A DNA stretch of 37,871 bases from Desulfobulbaceae bacterium (GCA_024640625.1 JAHEER010000028.1:1-37871), one strand, 5' to 3'; counted from the stretch's first letter, positions 8,529-17,754 are shown. The notes: a model not told the origin generated them from the sequence alone. Numbers and translations: made by a program.

Positions 8529-9678
8529 CTAAAAATCCTCCGATCAGGGTTCCCAGCCTTTTATCCGGTATCAGGAAGGCATCATGCCCACAGTCGGCCT
8601 CGATTTCACAGAAACTGACGTCGAGGTCGGCCCGTTTCAGGGCCTGGATGAGTTCTTTTGCCTGGTAGGTGGGATAGAGCCAGTCGGACGTATAACTGAT
8701 TACCAGGAACTTTATTTTCATCCCGCGGATGTCCTGGATCGACTTGGCCGGCGGCTCCCTGTTGACCAGATCGAAATAGTCTGCCGCCTTGGTTATGTAG
8801 AGTACCGAATTGGCATCGAAACGTTTGACGAACTTGGAACCCTGGTAGCGCAGATAACTTTCGACCATGAAGTCGACGTCAAATCCATAGGAAAAGTTCG
8901 CCTTGTTCTGCAGCTTGCGGCCGAATTTACGGCGCATGGCCTCGTCGGACAGGTAGGTGACGTGGCCGATCATGCGGGCCACCGACAGGCCCAAGTCGGG
9001 TTTTTCGGAGTCGTAGTAGTTGCCCCTGTTCCATTTGGGATCGACCATAATGGCCTGCCGTGCCACTTCGTTGAAGGCTATGGCCAGGGCCGAATGACGC
9101 ATGGTCGTGGCGATGGGTATGGCGGAGCGGACCAGATCCGGGTAACGCACGCACCATTCCAGCACCTGCATCCCTCCCACCGAACCGCCTACCACCGTAT
9201 GCAGCGAGGAGATCCCCAGATGGTCGAGCAGGGCTTTTTGCGATTCGATGATGTCGCCCACGGTCATCATCGGAAAATCAAGGCCGAAGGGCGCACCGGT
9301 CTCCGGGTTAATGGAAGAAGGGCCGGTGGTACCCATGCAGCCGCCCAGGATATTGGCGCAGATGACGAAATATTTATCCGTGTCAAACCCTTTTCCGGGC
9401 CCGATCATAGAGTCCCACCAACCCGGTTTGGCATCCTCCGGGTCATCGGGATAAAAACCGGCGGCATGGGAGTCGCCCGAGAAAGCGTGGGCCACCAGCA
9501 CGGCGTTGTCCCGCTTGGCTGACAGTTTTCCCCAGGTTTCGTAGGCGATGGTGATGGGCCCGAGACTGGCGCCGCTCTCCAGGATCATCTGGTCGGGCGG
9601 CTCGGCGTAGGTAAAGAACTGCTTCTCTACCACTCCGGCCGAGCCGACCTCGAGGTATGAATCCGAATTGTTCACCAT
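8509..9678 (-). CDS. metX: Homoserine O-acetyltransferase
   Basis: 389 residues, alpha/beta-hydrolase fold. The nucleophile elbow is GGSVGGMQ (Ser166), and the family signature AHAFSGDSHAAG precedes it. The catalytic Asp and His are visible in YTSDWLYP and CGHDAFL. It activates homoserine for sulfhydrylation by the upstream metY product. Acetyl rather than succinyl use is assumed from family majority; the substrate cannot be proven from sequence alone because MetX proteins vary. The start ATG has GGGGG only about two bases upstream; the adjacent GTG, one codon later, would be spaced slightly better. It begins 14 bases after the metY stop. Confidence 0.93.
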   Translation of the reverse strand: MVNNSDSYLEVGSAGVVEKQFFTYAEPPDQMILESGASLGPITIAYETWGKLSAKRDNAVLVAHAFSGDSHAAGFYPDDPEDAKPGWWDSMIGPGKGFDTDKYFVICANILGGCMGTTGPSSINPETGAPFGLDFPMMTVGDIIESQKALLDHLGISSLHTVVGGSVGGMQVLEWCVRYPDLVRSAIPIATTMRHSALAIAFNEVARQAIMVDPKWNRGNYYDSEKPDLGLSVARMIGHVTYLSDEAMRRKFGRKLQNKANFSYGFDVDFMVESYLRYQGSKFVKRFDANSVLYITKAADYFDLVNREPPAKSIQDIRGMKIKFLVISYTSDWLYPTYQAKELIQALKRADLDVSFCEIEADCGHDAFLIPDKRLGTLIGGFLDGVPRN

Positions 9679-9692
9679 CGCCCCCTGGTATA

Positions 9693-10973
9693 TCAGGATG
9701 CGGCTTTCTGCAGGGCCTGCTCGATGTCCGCGGTGATATCGTCGATATGCTCGATTCCAATGGAGAGTCGGACCATGGCATCGGTGATTCCGGATTCCGC
9801 AAGCTGTTCCGCAGAGAGCTGCGAATGGGTGGTTGAAGCCGGATGAATGGCCAGGGTCTTGGCGTCGCCGACATTGGCAAGATGGGAAACCAGCTGGAGT
9901 TCCTCGATGAATTTCCGGCCTGCCTCGTGCCCCCCCTTGATACCGAAGGCAACCATTCCGCCGAAACCGTTTTTCAGGTAGGCGACTGCGTTATCATGTC
10001 CGGGTGATCCTTTGAGCCCGGGATAGTAGACCCAGTCGACGCCCTCGTGGCTGCTGAGGAAGTCAGCTATCGCCTGGGCATTACTGCAATGCCTCTCCAT
10101 GCGCAGGCCGAGCGTTTCTATTCCCTGCAGGAAAATCCAGCAATTATCCGGACTGATGCTGGCGCCCAGGTTGCGCAGCGGCACCAGCCTCATGCGCAGG
10201 GCAAAGGCAACTGGGTTCAGGTCGCCAAGATCGTGGGCATAACGCAGCCCGTGGTAGGAGGCGTCCGGTTCGTTGTAGATCTTGAACTTCGGGTCGGTCC
10301 AGTCGAACTTGCCGGCATCTATGACGATGCCGCCGATTCCGGTGCCGTGCCCGCCCATCCATTTGGTCAATGAATGAATCACCACATCGGCGCCATACTC
10401 GATGGGCTTGAAAAGGTAGGGCGTGGTGAAGGTTGAATCGACCACCAGGGGCAGATGGTGTTCTTTGGCAATGGCGGCAATAGCCTCGAAATCGGCCACG
10501 TTCATCGTCGGGTTGCCGATAGTTTCGATAAATATGCCCCGGGTTTTCTCGTTGATCGCCCGGGCAAAGTTCTGCGGATCGTCGGGGTCAACGAATCTAA
10601 CATTGATACCGAGCTGGGGCAGGATCGAGTCGAACTGGATGTAGGTGCCGCCATACAGATTGTTGGCAGAGATGATCTCGTCACCCTGTGAGCAGATATT
10701 GATGATCGTGTAAAAGATGGCCGAAGTCCCCGAAGCCAGGGCCAGGGCGGCCGCTCCGCCTTCGAGCTGGGCGACCCGCTGTTCCAAGATGTTCTGGGTG
10801 GGGTTACCGATGCGGGTATAGATGTTGCCCAGTTCTTTCAGGGCAAAGAGGTTGGCGGCGTGTTCGGTGCTCTTGAATACATACGAGCTGGTACGGTATA
10901 CCGGCACGGCCCGGGACAAGGTGTCCTGATCTACGGTTTGACCGCCGTGCAGGGCGATGGTTTCGAATTTCAT
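9693..10973 (-). CDS. metY: O-acetylhomoserine sulfhydrylase
   Basis: 426 residues, typical of the Cys/Met-metabolism PLP enzyme family and of the longer OAH sulfhydrylase branch. It makes homocysteine directly from sulfide and O-acetylhomoserine. The PLP lysine is in [11 protein letters not shown] (Lys204). Family motifs YTRIGNPT and [10 protein letters not shown] are intact. AAAGGAG lies about seven bases before the ATG. Together with metX and metW it forms a direct-sulfhydrylation methionine route, which suits an organism that produces sulfide. Confidence 0.95.
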   Translation of the reverse strand: MKFETIALHGGQTVDQDTLSRAVPVYRTSSYVFKSTEHAANLFALKELGNIYTRIGNPTQNILEQRVAQLEGGAAALALASGTSAIFYTIINICSQGDEIISANNLYGGTYIQFDSILPQLGINVRFVDPDDPQNFARAINEKTRGIFIETIGNPTMNVADFEAIAAIAKEHHLPLVVDSTFTTPYLFKPIEYGADVVIHSLTKWMGGHGTGIGGIVIDAGKFDWTDPKFKIYNEPDASYHGLRYAHDLGDLNPVAFALRMRLVPLRNLGASISPDNCWIFLQGIETLGLRMERHCSNAQAIADFLSSHEGVDWVYYPGLKGSPGHDNAVAYLKNGFGGMVAFGIKGGHEAGRKFIEELQLVSHLANVGDAKTLAIHPASTTHSQLSAEQLAESGITDAMVRLSIGIEHIDDITADIEQALQKAAS

Positions 10974-11003
10974 AATGTACTCCTTTTCTGGTTGATGTCT
11001 GAG

Positions 11004-11606
11004 TCAGTTACTGCTTTCTGAAGCCTGGGCCTGGACCTGGGCGATCAGGTCCGCAAGCGGCATGCCATTGGCAGTCTGGTAGTCGGGGTTGATGGCCAGC
11101 ACCGACTGCCAGGACTTGATTGCCTCCTCTGTTTTACCCAGGTCGAAATGCAGGACAATGCCTTTATTGAAGCGTGACGGGGCATGGCTGCTGTCCATCG
11201 ACATGGCTTTATCAAAGGTTTCTAGGGCCTTCTGCGGATCTCCGGAGCGTCGGTACATGACACCCAGATCGGTCCACAGATTGGCATTACCAGAGTGGAG
11301 TTCGAGTGATTTTGTGTAAGCACCGATAGCCTTGCTCACCTGGTTGCTGTCAAAATAGAGATGTCCGAGCTGGGTCCAGGCATTGTAGTTGTCAGGATTA
11401 GCAGTTACCTCGGCCTCGAGATTGACAATGGCTTGGGCTTCCTGCTGGGACTGGGCGGTCTGCTGGGCGGAGTTGTTTGCCACCGTGGTGGCGGGATCCG
11501 ACTTCATGACGGTGAACACTACCCCGCAGACAAAGCCGGCAATGAAAACGACCAGCACGCTGAGATATAATGTTTGTTTGGAAACAGTTGCCTGGTTTTT
11601 TTCCAT
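11004..11606 (-). CDS. Membrane-anchored TPR protein
   Basis: 200 residues. A short cytoplasmic N-terminus is followed by one hydrophobic segment at ~12-34 (LYLSVLVVFIAGFVCGVVF), then a Gln/Ala-rich linker and three or four tetratricopeptide repeats (for example AWTQLGHLYFDSNQVSKAI and LWTDLGVMYRRSGDPQKAL). It resembles the periplasmic TPR parts of CcmH/NrfG-like proteins but has no cytochrome-assembly motif. It is the first gene of the minus-strand sulfur operon, 30 bases upstream of metY. No good Shine-Dalgarno precedes its ATG. Its role is unknown. Confidence 0.8.
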   Translation of the reverse strand: MEKNQATVSKQTLYLSVLVVFIAGFVCGVVFTVMKSDPATTVANNSAQQTAQSQQEAQAIVNLEAEVTANPDNYNAWTQLGHLYFDSNQVSKAIGAYTKSLELHSGNANLWTDLGVMYRRSGDPQKALETFDKAMSMDSSHAPSRFNKGIVLHFDLGKTEEAIKSWQSVLAINPDYQTANGMPLADLIAQVQAQASESSN

Positions 11607-11942
11607 ATTTACATTTTGAAGAACGTTTCAGGTTTCTTTATTGGTTATTGTCAATCCTGGATTTAAATGACATTTCCTTACAATAGACACAAAAAAAGGA
11701 ATGTGTATATGACATTGTGATATAATTTTTAAGAGCAGAACAGAGCTGCGCTTCACCGAGTCAACCTTAGCAGCGTCCCTGACCCCCCATCATGCACATA
11801 CTTTGAATCACTTGATTAAATGGGAAATTAATTGAATTTTCGAGCGAGATCGTCGGACATGACCTATTATTAATCCGAAAAGCTGTTTTGATCCCCAATC
11901 AGACATCTACCACACTACACCCACTATCTGGGAGGAATGCAG
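11607..11942. other. Divergent intergenic region, TPR/sulfur operon versus glgP
   Basis: About 335 bases, AT-rich, with no credible ORF. It must hold promoters for both directions. The clearest element is an extended -10 on the plus strand (see the separate entry). On the minus strand a TTGACA occurs around 11648-11653, but no convincing -10 follows at the right distance. I looked for a SAM-type riboswitch upstream of the sulfur operon and saw none. Confidence 0.6.
11718..11726 (+). promoter_or_regulatory. Extended -10 promoter candidate for glgP
   Basis: TGATATAAT matches the extended -10 consensus TGnTATAAT exactly. No good -35 hexamer lies 17 bases upstream, which is tolerated by extended -10 promoters. 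It is about 215 bases from the glgP start, leaving a long leader, so another nearer promoter may also exist. Confidence 0.45.
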
Positions 11943-14435
11943 ATGAGCAGGCCAACCCCCGACCCCTTGTCCGAGGCTTTGGACAGCAAGGGTTCTAAGA
12001 ACTATTTCCCTGAGACGGCTCAGTCCATCCGGGACAGTATTATTCATCACCTGTTGAGCTTTCAGGGCAGGGATCCGGAGAGGTCCGGCGCCTCTGACAT
12101 CTACAAGGCCCTGGCCTTCACCCTGCGCGATATCATGGTGGAGAAATGGATTAAGACCCAGAAGACTTTCTATGCCAAGAAGAAGAAGCGGGTGTATTAC
12201 CTGTCGCTGGAGTTTCTGATCGGTCGTTCCCTGGGCAATTCAATTATCAATCTGGGTCTCTATGATGAAGTCAAGCAAGCCGTTGCCGAACTGGGATTTT
12301 CCATGGAAGAAATTCGTGAGCAGGAAGAAGACGCTGCGCTCGGCAACGGTGGTCTCGGAAGACTTGCCGCCTGTTTTATGGATTCCATCGCGACCCTGAA
12401 AATTCCAGCCTATGGCTATGGAATCCGCTACGAGTACGGGCTCTTTAATCAGCAACTGATCAACGGCTACCAGGTTGAGCGACCTGACAGCTGGTTGCGG
12501 TATGGTACACCATGGGAATTCGAGCGCCGGCTGCCGGTGTTCAACGTGCAGTTCTATGGGAGGGTGAGCACCTACCAGGACGACAAGGGGCGTTATCGGT
12601 CGAAATGGATCGACACCCAGGATGTGATGGCCATGCCCTGTGATATCCTGGTGCCCGGCTATAAGAACGACCATGTGATCAACATGCGCCTCTGGGCAGC
12701 ACGAGCTGCCAGAGAGCTGGATCTCACCCATTTCGGGGAAGGCGACTATATCGGTGCGGTGCAGCAGAAGGTCAGCTCAGAAACCATCTCCAAGGTTCTC
12801 TATCCCCCTGATCACAATTATGCGGGTCAGGAGCTGCGCCTGCGGCAGCAGTACTTTTTCGTGGCCGCAACCTTCCAGGATATAATGCGCCGCTACAAGA
12901 AGAACAACGACACCTTCGACAAGTTTCCCGACCGGGTCGCGGTGCAGCTCAATGACACCCACCCGGCCATCGCCATTCCTGAATTGATGCGGCTGCTGCT
13001 CGATCTCGAGGGTCTGAACTGGGAGAAAGCCTGGGACATCTGCACCAGGACGTTTGCCTACACCAACCATACTCTAATGCCGGAAGCCCTGGAACGCTGG
13101 TCGGTGGAGTTGATTGGTAAAGTGCTGCCGCGACACCTGCAGATTATCTACGAAATTAATCAGCGTTTTCTGGACCAGGTCGCCCAGCACTATCCGGGCG
13201 ATCTTGACAAGATGAGCAGGATGTCGATTATCGAGGAGGGGTATCCCAAAAAGGTGCGGATGGCCTACCTGGCGATCGTCGGTTCGCATTCGGTCAACGG
13301 TGTCGCCGCGCTCCATACCAAACTGCTCAAGGATAAGGTATTCAAGGATTTCCACCAGTTTTATCCAGATAAGATCAACTCCAAGACCAACGGCATTACG
13401 CCGCGGCGCTGGCTGCTCAAATCCAACCCCGAACTGTCCGAGTTGATAAACGAAACAATTGGCTCAGGCTGGGAAGTTGATCTCGACCGGCTCAGAGAGC
13501 TGGAACCTTATGCCACCGACAAGAAATTCCAGGATCGTTTTGGCGAGATCAAGCTCAACAACAAGCTCAGGCTGGCCGACTACATCGGCATCAGCACCGG
13601 TGTTCTGGTCAGTCACGAGACCATGTTCGATGTCCAGGTCAAGAGGATTCACGAATACAAGCGGCAGCTGTTGAATGCCCTGCATGTCATTCACCTTTAC
13701 CAGCGCTTCGTCACCGATGAGAAGACCGACCTGGCACCGAGGACCGTAATCTTTGCGGGCAAGGCGGCTCCTTCCTACTGGCGGGCCAAACTGATCATCA
13801 AACTGATCACTTCAATAGGTGAGGTGGTGAACAACGATCCCCGCATCGGTGATCGGCTGAAGGTTGTCTTCCTGCCGAATTACAACGTCAGCCAGGCGGA
13901 GCTCATCATACCCGCGGCTGATCTTTCCGAGCAGATTTCCACTGCCGGTACCGAGGCTTCGGGAACCGGCAACATGAAATTTGCCCTCAATGGCGCTCTG
14001 ACCATCGGCACCCTGGACGGAGCCAACATCGAGATCAGAGAGGAGGTGGGTGCAGAAAACATCTTCATCTTCGGTCTGACGGCTGACGAGGCCGAATACG
14101 AGCGCATTCACTGCAGTCGAACCCCAACACAGATCTGCCGCGAGAACAAGGATATTGCCCAGATCATGGAATCGCTTTCCAACGGTACGTTCAGTCACGG
14201 GGATCGCAATCTCTTCCAGCCACTGGTCGACTCGCTGATGAGCCCGCACGATCAATACCTGCTTATCAGGGATCTGGAAGCCTATATTAAATCCCAGAAC
14301 AGGGTTAACGATACGTTCCTTGACCCCGAATTGTGGACCAGGATGGCCATTCTCAATGTCGCCAGAATGGGCAAATTTTCCACCGATAGGACCATCAGGC
14401 AATATGCCAATGAGATATGGGGAATTGATGTGTAG
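11943..14435 (+). CDS. glgP: Glycogen/maltodextrin phosphorylase
   Basis: 830 residues, the usual length for GT35 phosphorylases, which release glucose-1-phosphate from alpha-glucan chains. The PLP-binding lysine lies in EASGTGNMKFALNGALTIG (about Lys679). Other GT35 blocks are visible: NGGLGRLAACFMDS, YGIRYEYGLFNQ, QLNDTHPAIAIPELMR and HEYKRQLLN. I chose the second ATG because GGAGGA (11931-11936) is six bases from it, while it directly abuts the first ATG at 11937. It stands alone, with no other glycogen genes near. Confidence 0.95.
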   Translation: MSRPTPDPLSEALDSKGSKNYFPETAQSIRDSIIHHLLSFQGRDPERSGASDIYKALAFTLRDIMVEKWIKTQKTFYAKKKKRVYYLSLEFLIGRSLGNSIINLGLYDEVKQAVAELGFSMEEIREQEEDAALGNGGLGRLAACFMDSIATLKIPAYGYGIRYEYGLFNQQLINGYQVERPDSWLRYGTPWEFERRLPVFNVQFYGRVSTYQDDKGRYRSKWIDTQDVMAMPCDILVPGYKNDHVINMRLWAARAARELDLTHFGEGDYIGAVQQKVSSETISKVLYPPDHNYAGQELRLRQQYFFVAATFQDIMRRYKKNNDTFDKFPDRVAVQLNDTHPAIAIPELMRLLLDLEGLNWEKAWDICTRTFAYTNHTLMPEALERWSVELIGKVLPRHLQIIYEINQRFLDQVAQHYPGDLDKMSRMSIIEEGYPKKVRMAYLAIVGSHSVNGVAALHTKLLKDKVFKDFHQFYPDKINSKTNGITPRRWLLKSNPELSELINETIGSGWEVDLDRLRELEPYATDKKFQDRFGEIKLNNKLRLADYIGISTGVLVSHETMFDVQVKRIHEYKRQLLNALHVIHLYQRFVTDEKTDLAPRTVIFAGKAAPSYWRAKLIIKLITSIGEVVNNDPRIGDRLKVVFLPNYNVSQAELIIPAADLSEQISTAGTEASGTGNMKFALNGALTIGTLDGANIEIREEVGAENIFIFGLTADEAEYERIHCSRTPTQICRENKDIAQIMESLSNGTFSHGDRNLFQPLVDSLMSPHDQYLLIRDLEAYIKSQNRVNDTFLDPELWTRMAILNVARMGKFSTDRTIRQYANEIWGIDV

Positions 14436-14515
14436 CGGAAGGGCTGGGCAACGGTTCGACAAGGTCCTCGAGGCGCTGGATTGACCGGAGGACCAATATG
14501 CGGTATGTAAAAGGA

Positions 14516-14548
14516 AAAAGGTTACAGGAGGTGCTCCTGTAACCTTTT
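14516..14548. terminator. Strong hairpin terminator between glgP and tRNA-Cys
   Basis: A perfect 15-bp stem (14516-14530 with 14534-14548) and a 3-base loop. Read on the minus strand it is followed by a T-rich tract (TTTTTCCTTTT), so it fits a rho-independent terminator for the tRNA-Cys transcript. On the plus strand the flanking TTTT is shorter, but it may also stop glgP transcription. Confidence 0.85.
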
Positions 14549-14556
14549 GTGTATTT

Positions 14557-14632
14557 TGGAGGCGGCGAGCGGATTCGAACCGCTGAATAATGGTTTTGCA
14601 GACCACTGCCTTAGCCACTTGGCTACGCCGCC
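14557..14632 (-). tRNA. tRNA-Cys (anticodon GCA)
   Basis: The minus strand folds as a standard 76-base tRNA with the 3' CCA encoded. The acceptor stem is GGCGGCG paired with CGCCGCC. The discriminator base is U, as expected for tRNA-Cys. The anticodon loop is CTGCAAA, giving GCA. The T arm contains GGTTCGAATCC. A terminator follows directly on its 3' side. Confidence 0.97.
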
Positions 14633-14696
14633 AGCGACTTCGGTAGAGACCGTTGTTTATACCATAGATCGAGTGTTTGACAAGAGGAAATTGTTG

Positions 14697-15425
14697 ATGG
14701 GAGCGTTCATGGATGGGCTGGCGGGCAGCAACAAGGAGGTGCTTGCCGAACTCGAAAAGCTGATCGACTACCGTTTTACCGATTTACGCCTGCTGCAGAA
14801 GGCGCTGGTTCATTCCTCCTATGCCTTCGAGCAGGCCCATGCAGGTCAGGACAACCAGGTATTCGAATTCATTGGCGATGCAGTGCTTGATCTGGCCATC
14901 GGACACCTTCTCTGCACACGTTACCCCGGCATGAAAGAGGGCGAACTGACCAAGTTTAGAGCATCATTGGTTAATGAATCCCACCTTGCGGAGATGGCCA
15001 GGAAGCTCGAGCTAGGGCAGTTTCTGCTGCTCGGCAGGGGAGAAGATGGTTCCAACGGCAGGAACAAGTCATCGATTCTCTCATGTGCCTTTGAAGCGAT
15101 GATCGGAGCGGTATTCGAGGACAGCGACTATGACACCGCCGCCGCCCTGGTCCGGGATCTATTCGAGAAATTCATCGAGGATAAAAAAGAAATCCTGCTG
15201 CTGGCCGACGCCAAGAGCAGACTCCAGGAAGTACTGCAGGAAAAATATAACGAAGCCCCCTCCTACCGCCTGGATAGCGAGGAGGGCCCCTCTCATCGAA
15301 AACAATTCACGGTCTCGGTGGTGTTTAAAGATGAGGTGCTGGGTTCCGGAAGCGCCGGCTCGAAAAAGGAGGCCGAGCAGCGTGCTGCGGCCGAAGCTCT
15401 GAAAACTGTTGAGCAGTGGTTGTGA
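14697..15425 (+). CDS. rnc: Ribonuclease III, with altered metal-site motif
   Basis: About 242 residues: an RNase III endonuclease domain (~10-155) and a C-terminal double-stranded-RNA-binding domain (~165-240, ending GSKKEAEQRAAAEAL). The enzyme processes rRNA and other structured RNAs. The signature helix reads NQVFEFIGDAVLD, with metal-binding Glu57 and Asp61 in place. The second motif reads ILSCAFEAMIG, where Escherichia coli has ILADTVEALIG: the metal-ligand Asp is Cys130, while Glu133 is kept. I chose the ATG at 14697 because GAGG precedes it by about eight bases. The open frame extends upstream, but that part overlaps the tRNA gene. ATG 14709 (MDGLAG) is an alternative. Confidence 0.9.
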   Translation: MGAFMDGLAGSNKEVLAELEKLIDYRFTDLRLLQKALVHSSYAFEQAHAGQDNQVFEFIGDAVLDLAIGHLLCTRYPGMKEGELTKFRASLVNESHLAEMARKLELGQFLLLGRGEDGSNGRNKSSILSCAFEAMIGAVFEDSDYDTAAALVRDLFEKFIEDKKEILLLADAKSRLQEVLQEKYNEAPSYRLDSEEGPSHRKQFTVSVVFKDEVLGSGSAGSKKEAEQRAAAEALKTVEQWL

Positions 15426-15537
15426 GGTCCGGGCAGAGAGCTCAATTTTCGGCGGTCCCGACGGTGCCTCAAGGTCGTACAAGAAATACCCTGATTGCTC
15501 AGCCACTGCAGCCAGATGCGCAACCTCTTCTATCTCT

Positions 15538-16167
15538 CTAGTAGGTGATCAGAGGCGTTTCTCCAAACTGGGTCGGGTTAACCATCTGGGAGAGGATGTA
15601 ATCGGCCACGTCCAGTCGAGATATACGTGTGGCAACGGTGCCCTCGAGATCGGTTACCACCCTGTAATTCCCTGTACGGGGGCCATTGGTGAGTCCTGCC
15701 GGCCTGACAATCAGCCAGTCGGTCTTGCTGGCCCTGATGAGTGCTTCTTCTCGATCCTTGTCCTGGTAGATGGTTTTGAGAAAGAGCGGCTTGAAAATAC
15801 GATCGTAGAGGAAGCCGCCATGACCTTTGGAGTCGCCCGCGCCGATCCCGGTGACGACAATCAGTTTCACCCCCGGCTGCTGCTCCGCCACGAAGACCAG
15901 ATTGGTCGCCGCGGTAGAAAAAAGATCCACGGGTTTGAAAGTGATGGGCACCCCTACACATGAACAGATTACATCCATATCAAGGGCGGCGGCCCTGAGT
16001 CCCTCGGGGTCGCGCACATCTCCCTCGACGATCTCGAGGCGGCCGTCCGCTGCCTCGATCTTCTCGGGGTGTCTGGCCAACACCCTGAGCTGATGATCCT
16101 CTTTGAGGGCCTCCTCCAGAAGAGCTTTGCCTATCCCGCGGCTGGCCCCGACGATGAGCAGTTTCAT
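15538..16167 (-). CDS. Atypical SDR / NAD(P)H-binding protein
   Basis: 209 residues with an N-terminal Rossmann motif (LLIVGASRGIGKALL) and the atypical short-chain dehydrogenase pattern of the NmrA/NAD(P)-binding-13 type: VEGDVRDPEGLRAA, VVTGIGAGDSKGHG and DWLIVRPAGLTNG. There is no classical YxxxK site, so it may be a redox sensor, isomerase or flavin/biliverdin-reductase-like protein. I use the ATG at 16167 because AGGAGG lies about eight bases upstream. The longer frame to 16230 adds 21 unsupported residues. It sits on the minus strand between rnc and a radical SAM gene. Confidence 0.85.
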   Translation of the reverse strand: MKLLIVGASRGIGKALLEEALKEDHQLRVLARHPEKIEAADGRLEIVEGDVRDPEGLRAAALDMDVICSCVGVPITFKPVDLFSTAATNLVFVAEQQPGVKLIVVTGIGAGDSKGHGGFLYDRIFKPLFLKTIYQDKDREEALIRASKTDWLIVRPAGLTNGPRTGNYRVVTDLEGTVATRISRLDVADYILSQMVNPTQFGETPLITY

Positions 16168-16501
16168 AAGCGTTGCACCTCCTGAGCTGAGCATTCTACC
16201 CCGTGGGGTCGCACCTGGAGCAGAGCTCACGGCCCCGGGCGCTTGTTACTGGACTGTAATGCCGAAATAGTTCTGAGGCAAACAGCGCCGGCAGCGGAAC
16301 GGCCGATGCTGGGTCACAGAGCCAATGGCTGAGAGTGAAGGCAGGGAACAGGGCGCCAATTTTTCAACATAAAAAAGCCCTATTTCCTTGGTGCAACTGA
16401 CATTATGATCCGGTCAGGTTGCCAACCGGCCTGCTTTGTTGTTTTATAGACCAGGCGCTGCCGTGGGTGACGATAGGCGGCGGGAGTTAATGAGGTAAAA
16501 G
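16168..16501. other. Divergent intergenic region
   Basis: About 330 bases without a credible gene, between the SDR start and the radical SAM start. Around 16412-16440 an imperfect hairpin with CCGGT/ACCGG arms precedes a T-rich stretch; it might be a weak terminator or attenuator. I recognise no promoter with confidence. Confidence 0.4.
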
Positions 16502-17512
16502 ATGTCGTTGATCATTCCCTTTTTCATCCAGCATCGGGGCTGTCCCCACCGTTGCCTGTTCTGCAACCAGCGGGGCATTGTCGGCACAGACCGGGATGCG
16601 GTGGATGATCCGCTCACCGATCTGGGCCGGACCATTGACCGCTGGCTGGCCAGGTCCGGGCAGCGGAAGAAGGTCCAGGTGGCTTTCTATGGTGGTTCGT
16701 TTACCTGCCTCGATGAGGGGGTGCAAATTAAGCTGCTTGACAGGGTTGCCCCTTATTTAAAGAGCGGGCGGGTCAACTCGATCAGGCTGTCGACCAGGCC
16801 TGATTGCATCACCTCGGAGATTGCTGATTTTTTGATCAGCGCCGGGGTCGGGACCGTTGAAATAGGGGCTCAGTCAATGAACGACGAGGTGCTCCGTCAG
16901 GCGGGCAGGGGGCATACCGCCAGGCAAGTGAAGAGGGCTGCGCGTCTTCTTATCGGCACAGGAATAGAGACCGGGATACAGCTGATGGCCGGCTTGCCGG
17001 GTGAAACCACCAGGTCGTTCATGGACGGGGCCCGAGAGGTTGTCGCGCTGTCGCCGCATCTGATTCGACTCTACCCGACACTGGTACTGAAACACACCGA
17101 ACTCGCTGATTTGTATCGGCAGTCTTCGTGGCGTCCCCTCGGCCTTGAGAGGGCGGTCAGCCTTATGGCCCGGGCCCGCGCTTTGTTTGAGGAACATCAA
17201 ATCAGGGTCATTCGCATGGGCCTGCAGCCCACCGTGGAGTTGGAGAAGCAGGTTATAGCCGGTCCCTACCATCCGGCCTTTGGTGAACTGGTCAACTCCA
17301 GATGCTGGTACCGCAAAATCCGACCGCTGCTGGTAAGGGCCGGTCGCGACAGGGTGGTGAGCCTCACCATTAGCGACAGAGACTATTCGGCCCTGGCCGG
17401 TCAGAGGAGTGCGAACTTGAAGCGCCTCAAAAATCTGGCCAGAGGTGCCAGGCTCGAGGTGGAAATCGATGCTTCGCTGGAGCGGGGACACTACCGCTAT
17501 AGGGTCAGCTAA
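16502..17512 (+). CDS. Elp3-like radical SAM protein
   Basis: 336 residues. The cluster motif is CPHRCLFC (Cys14, Cys18, Cys21), followed by AFYGGSFTCLD, IRLSTRPDCI, VEIGAQSMNDEVL and the GHT motif, all shared with Elp3 and related radical SAM proteins. The acetyltransferase domain of Elp3 is absent; instead there is a short C-terminal domain after AGPYHPAFGELV. In Firmicutes a close relative is commonly encoded beside rnc, and here it lies about 1.1 kb from rnc. The substrate is unknown; tRNA modification is possible but unproven. GAGG precedes the ATG at normal spacing. Confidence 0.85.
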   Translation: MSLIIPFFIQHRGCPHRCLFCNQRGIVGTDRDAVDDPLTDLGRTIDRWLARSGQRKKVQVAFYGGSFTCLDEGVQIKLLDRVAPYLKSGRVNSIRLSTRPDCITSEIADFLISAGVGTVEIGAQSMNDEVLRQAGRGHTARQVKRAARLLIGTGIETGIQLMAGLPGETTRSFMDGAREVVALSPHLIRLYPTLVLKHTELADLYRQSSWRPLGLERAVSLMARARALFEEHQIRVIRMGLQPTVELEKQVIAGPYHPAFGELVNSRCWYRKIRPLLVRAGRDRVVSLTISDRDYSALAGQRSANLKRLKNLARGARLEVEIDASLERGHYRYRVS

Positions 17513-17518
17513 TTTTTC

Positions 17519-17532
17519 ATCCGAAAACGGAT
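17519..17532 (+). terminator. Weak hairpin after the Elp3-like gene
   Basis: ATCCG and CGGAT arms around an AAAA loop, followed by a pyrimidine-rich CTTTCTCT tract just past the stop codon. The stem is only five pairs, so terminator strength is doubtful. Confidence 0.35.
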
Positions 17533-17653
17533 CTTTCTCTAACTCTTCATTGCCATCAGGCTAAGCGATGGATTTTACCGCAGGCCATCGGAATGATACA
17601 AAAACACTCCTGTTCAAGGTTGGCGGCCGTGTTGGATGGGACCATCTTTGTTC

Positions 17654-17680
17654 TTGACAATAGCCTGCAGATTATATCTA
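17654..17680 (+). promoter_or_regulatory. Sigma-70-like promoter candidate for the LeuB-type gene
   Basis: A consensus TTGACA (17654-17659) and TATCTA (17675-17680) separated by 15 bases, which is shorter than optimal. It lies about 75 bases before the ATG. Confidence 0.4.
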
Positions 17681-17754
17681 AAGTGGCAGGAATGAAATTA
17701 GAGCCCCGCTCATACTCTTAAAGTTACAGAGAAATTATAGAATTGGAGATTGAC

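Noticed and set aside
8584..9522. 312-codon open frame antisense to metX
   Set aside because: Shadow of metX; composition is typical of a reverse frame and no domain is recognisable.
11607..11942. SAM riboswitch for the sulfur operon
   Set aside because: I could not build the expected multi-stem core on the minus strand; no conserved riboswitch landmarks seen.
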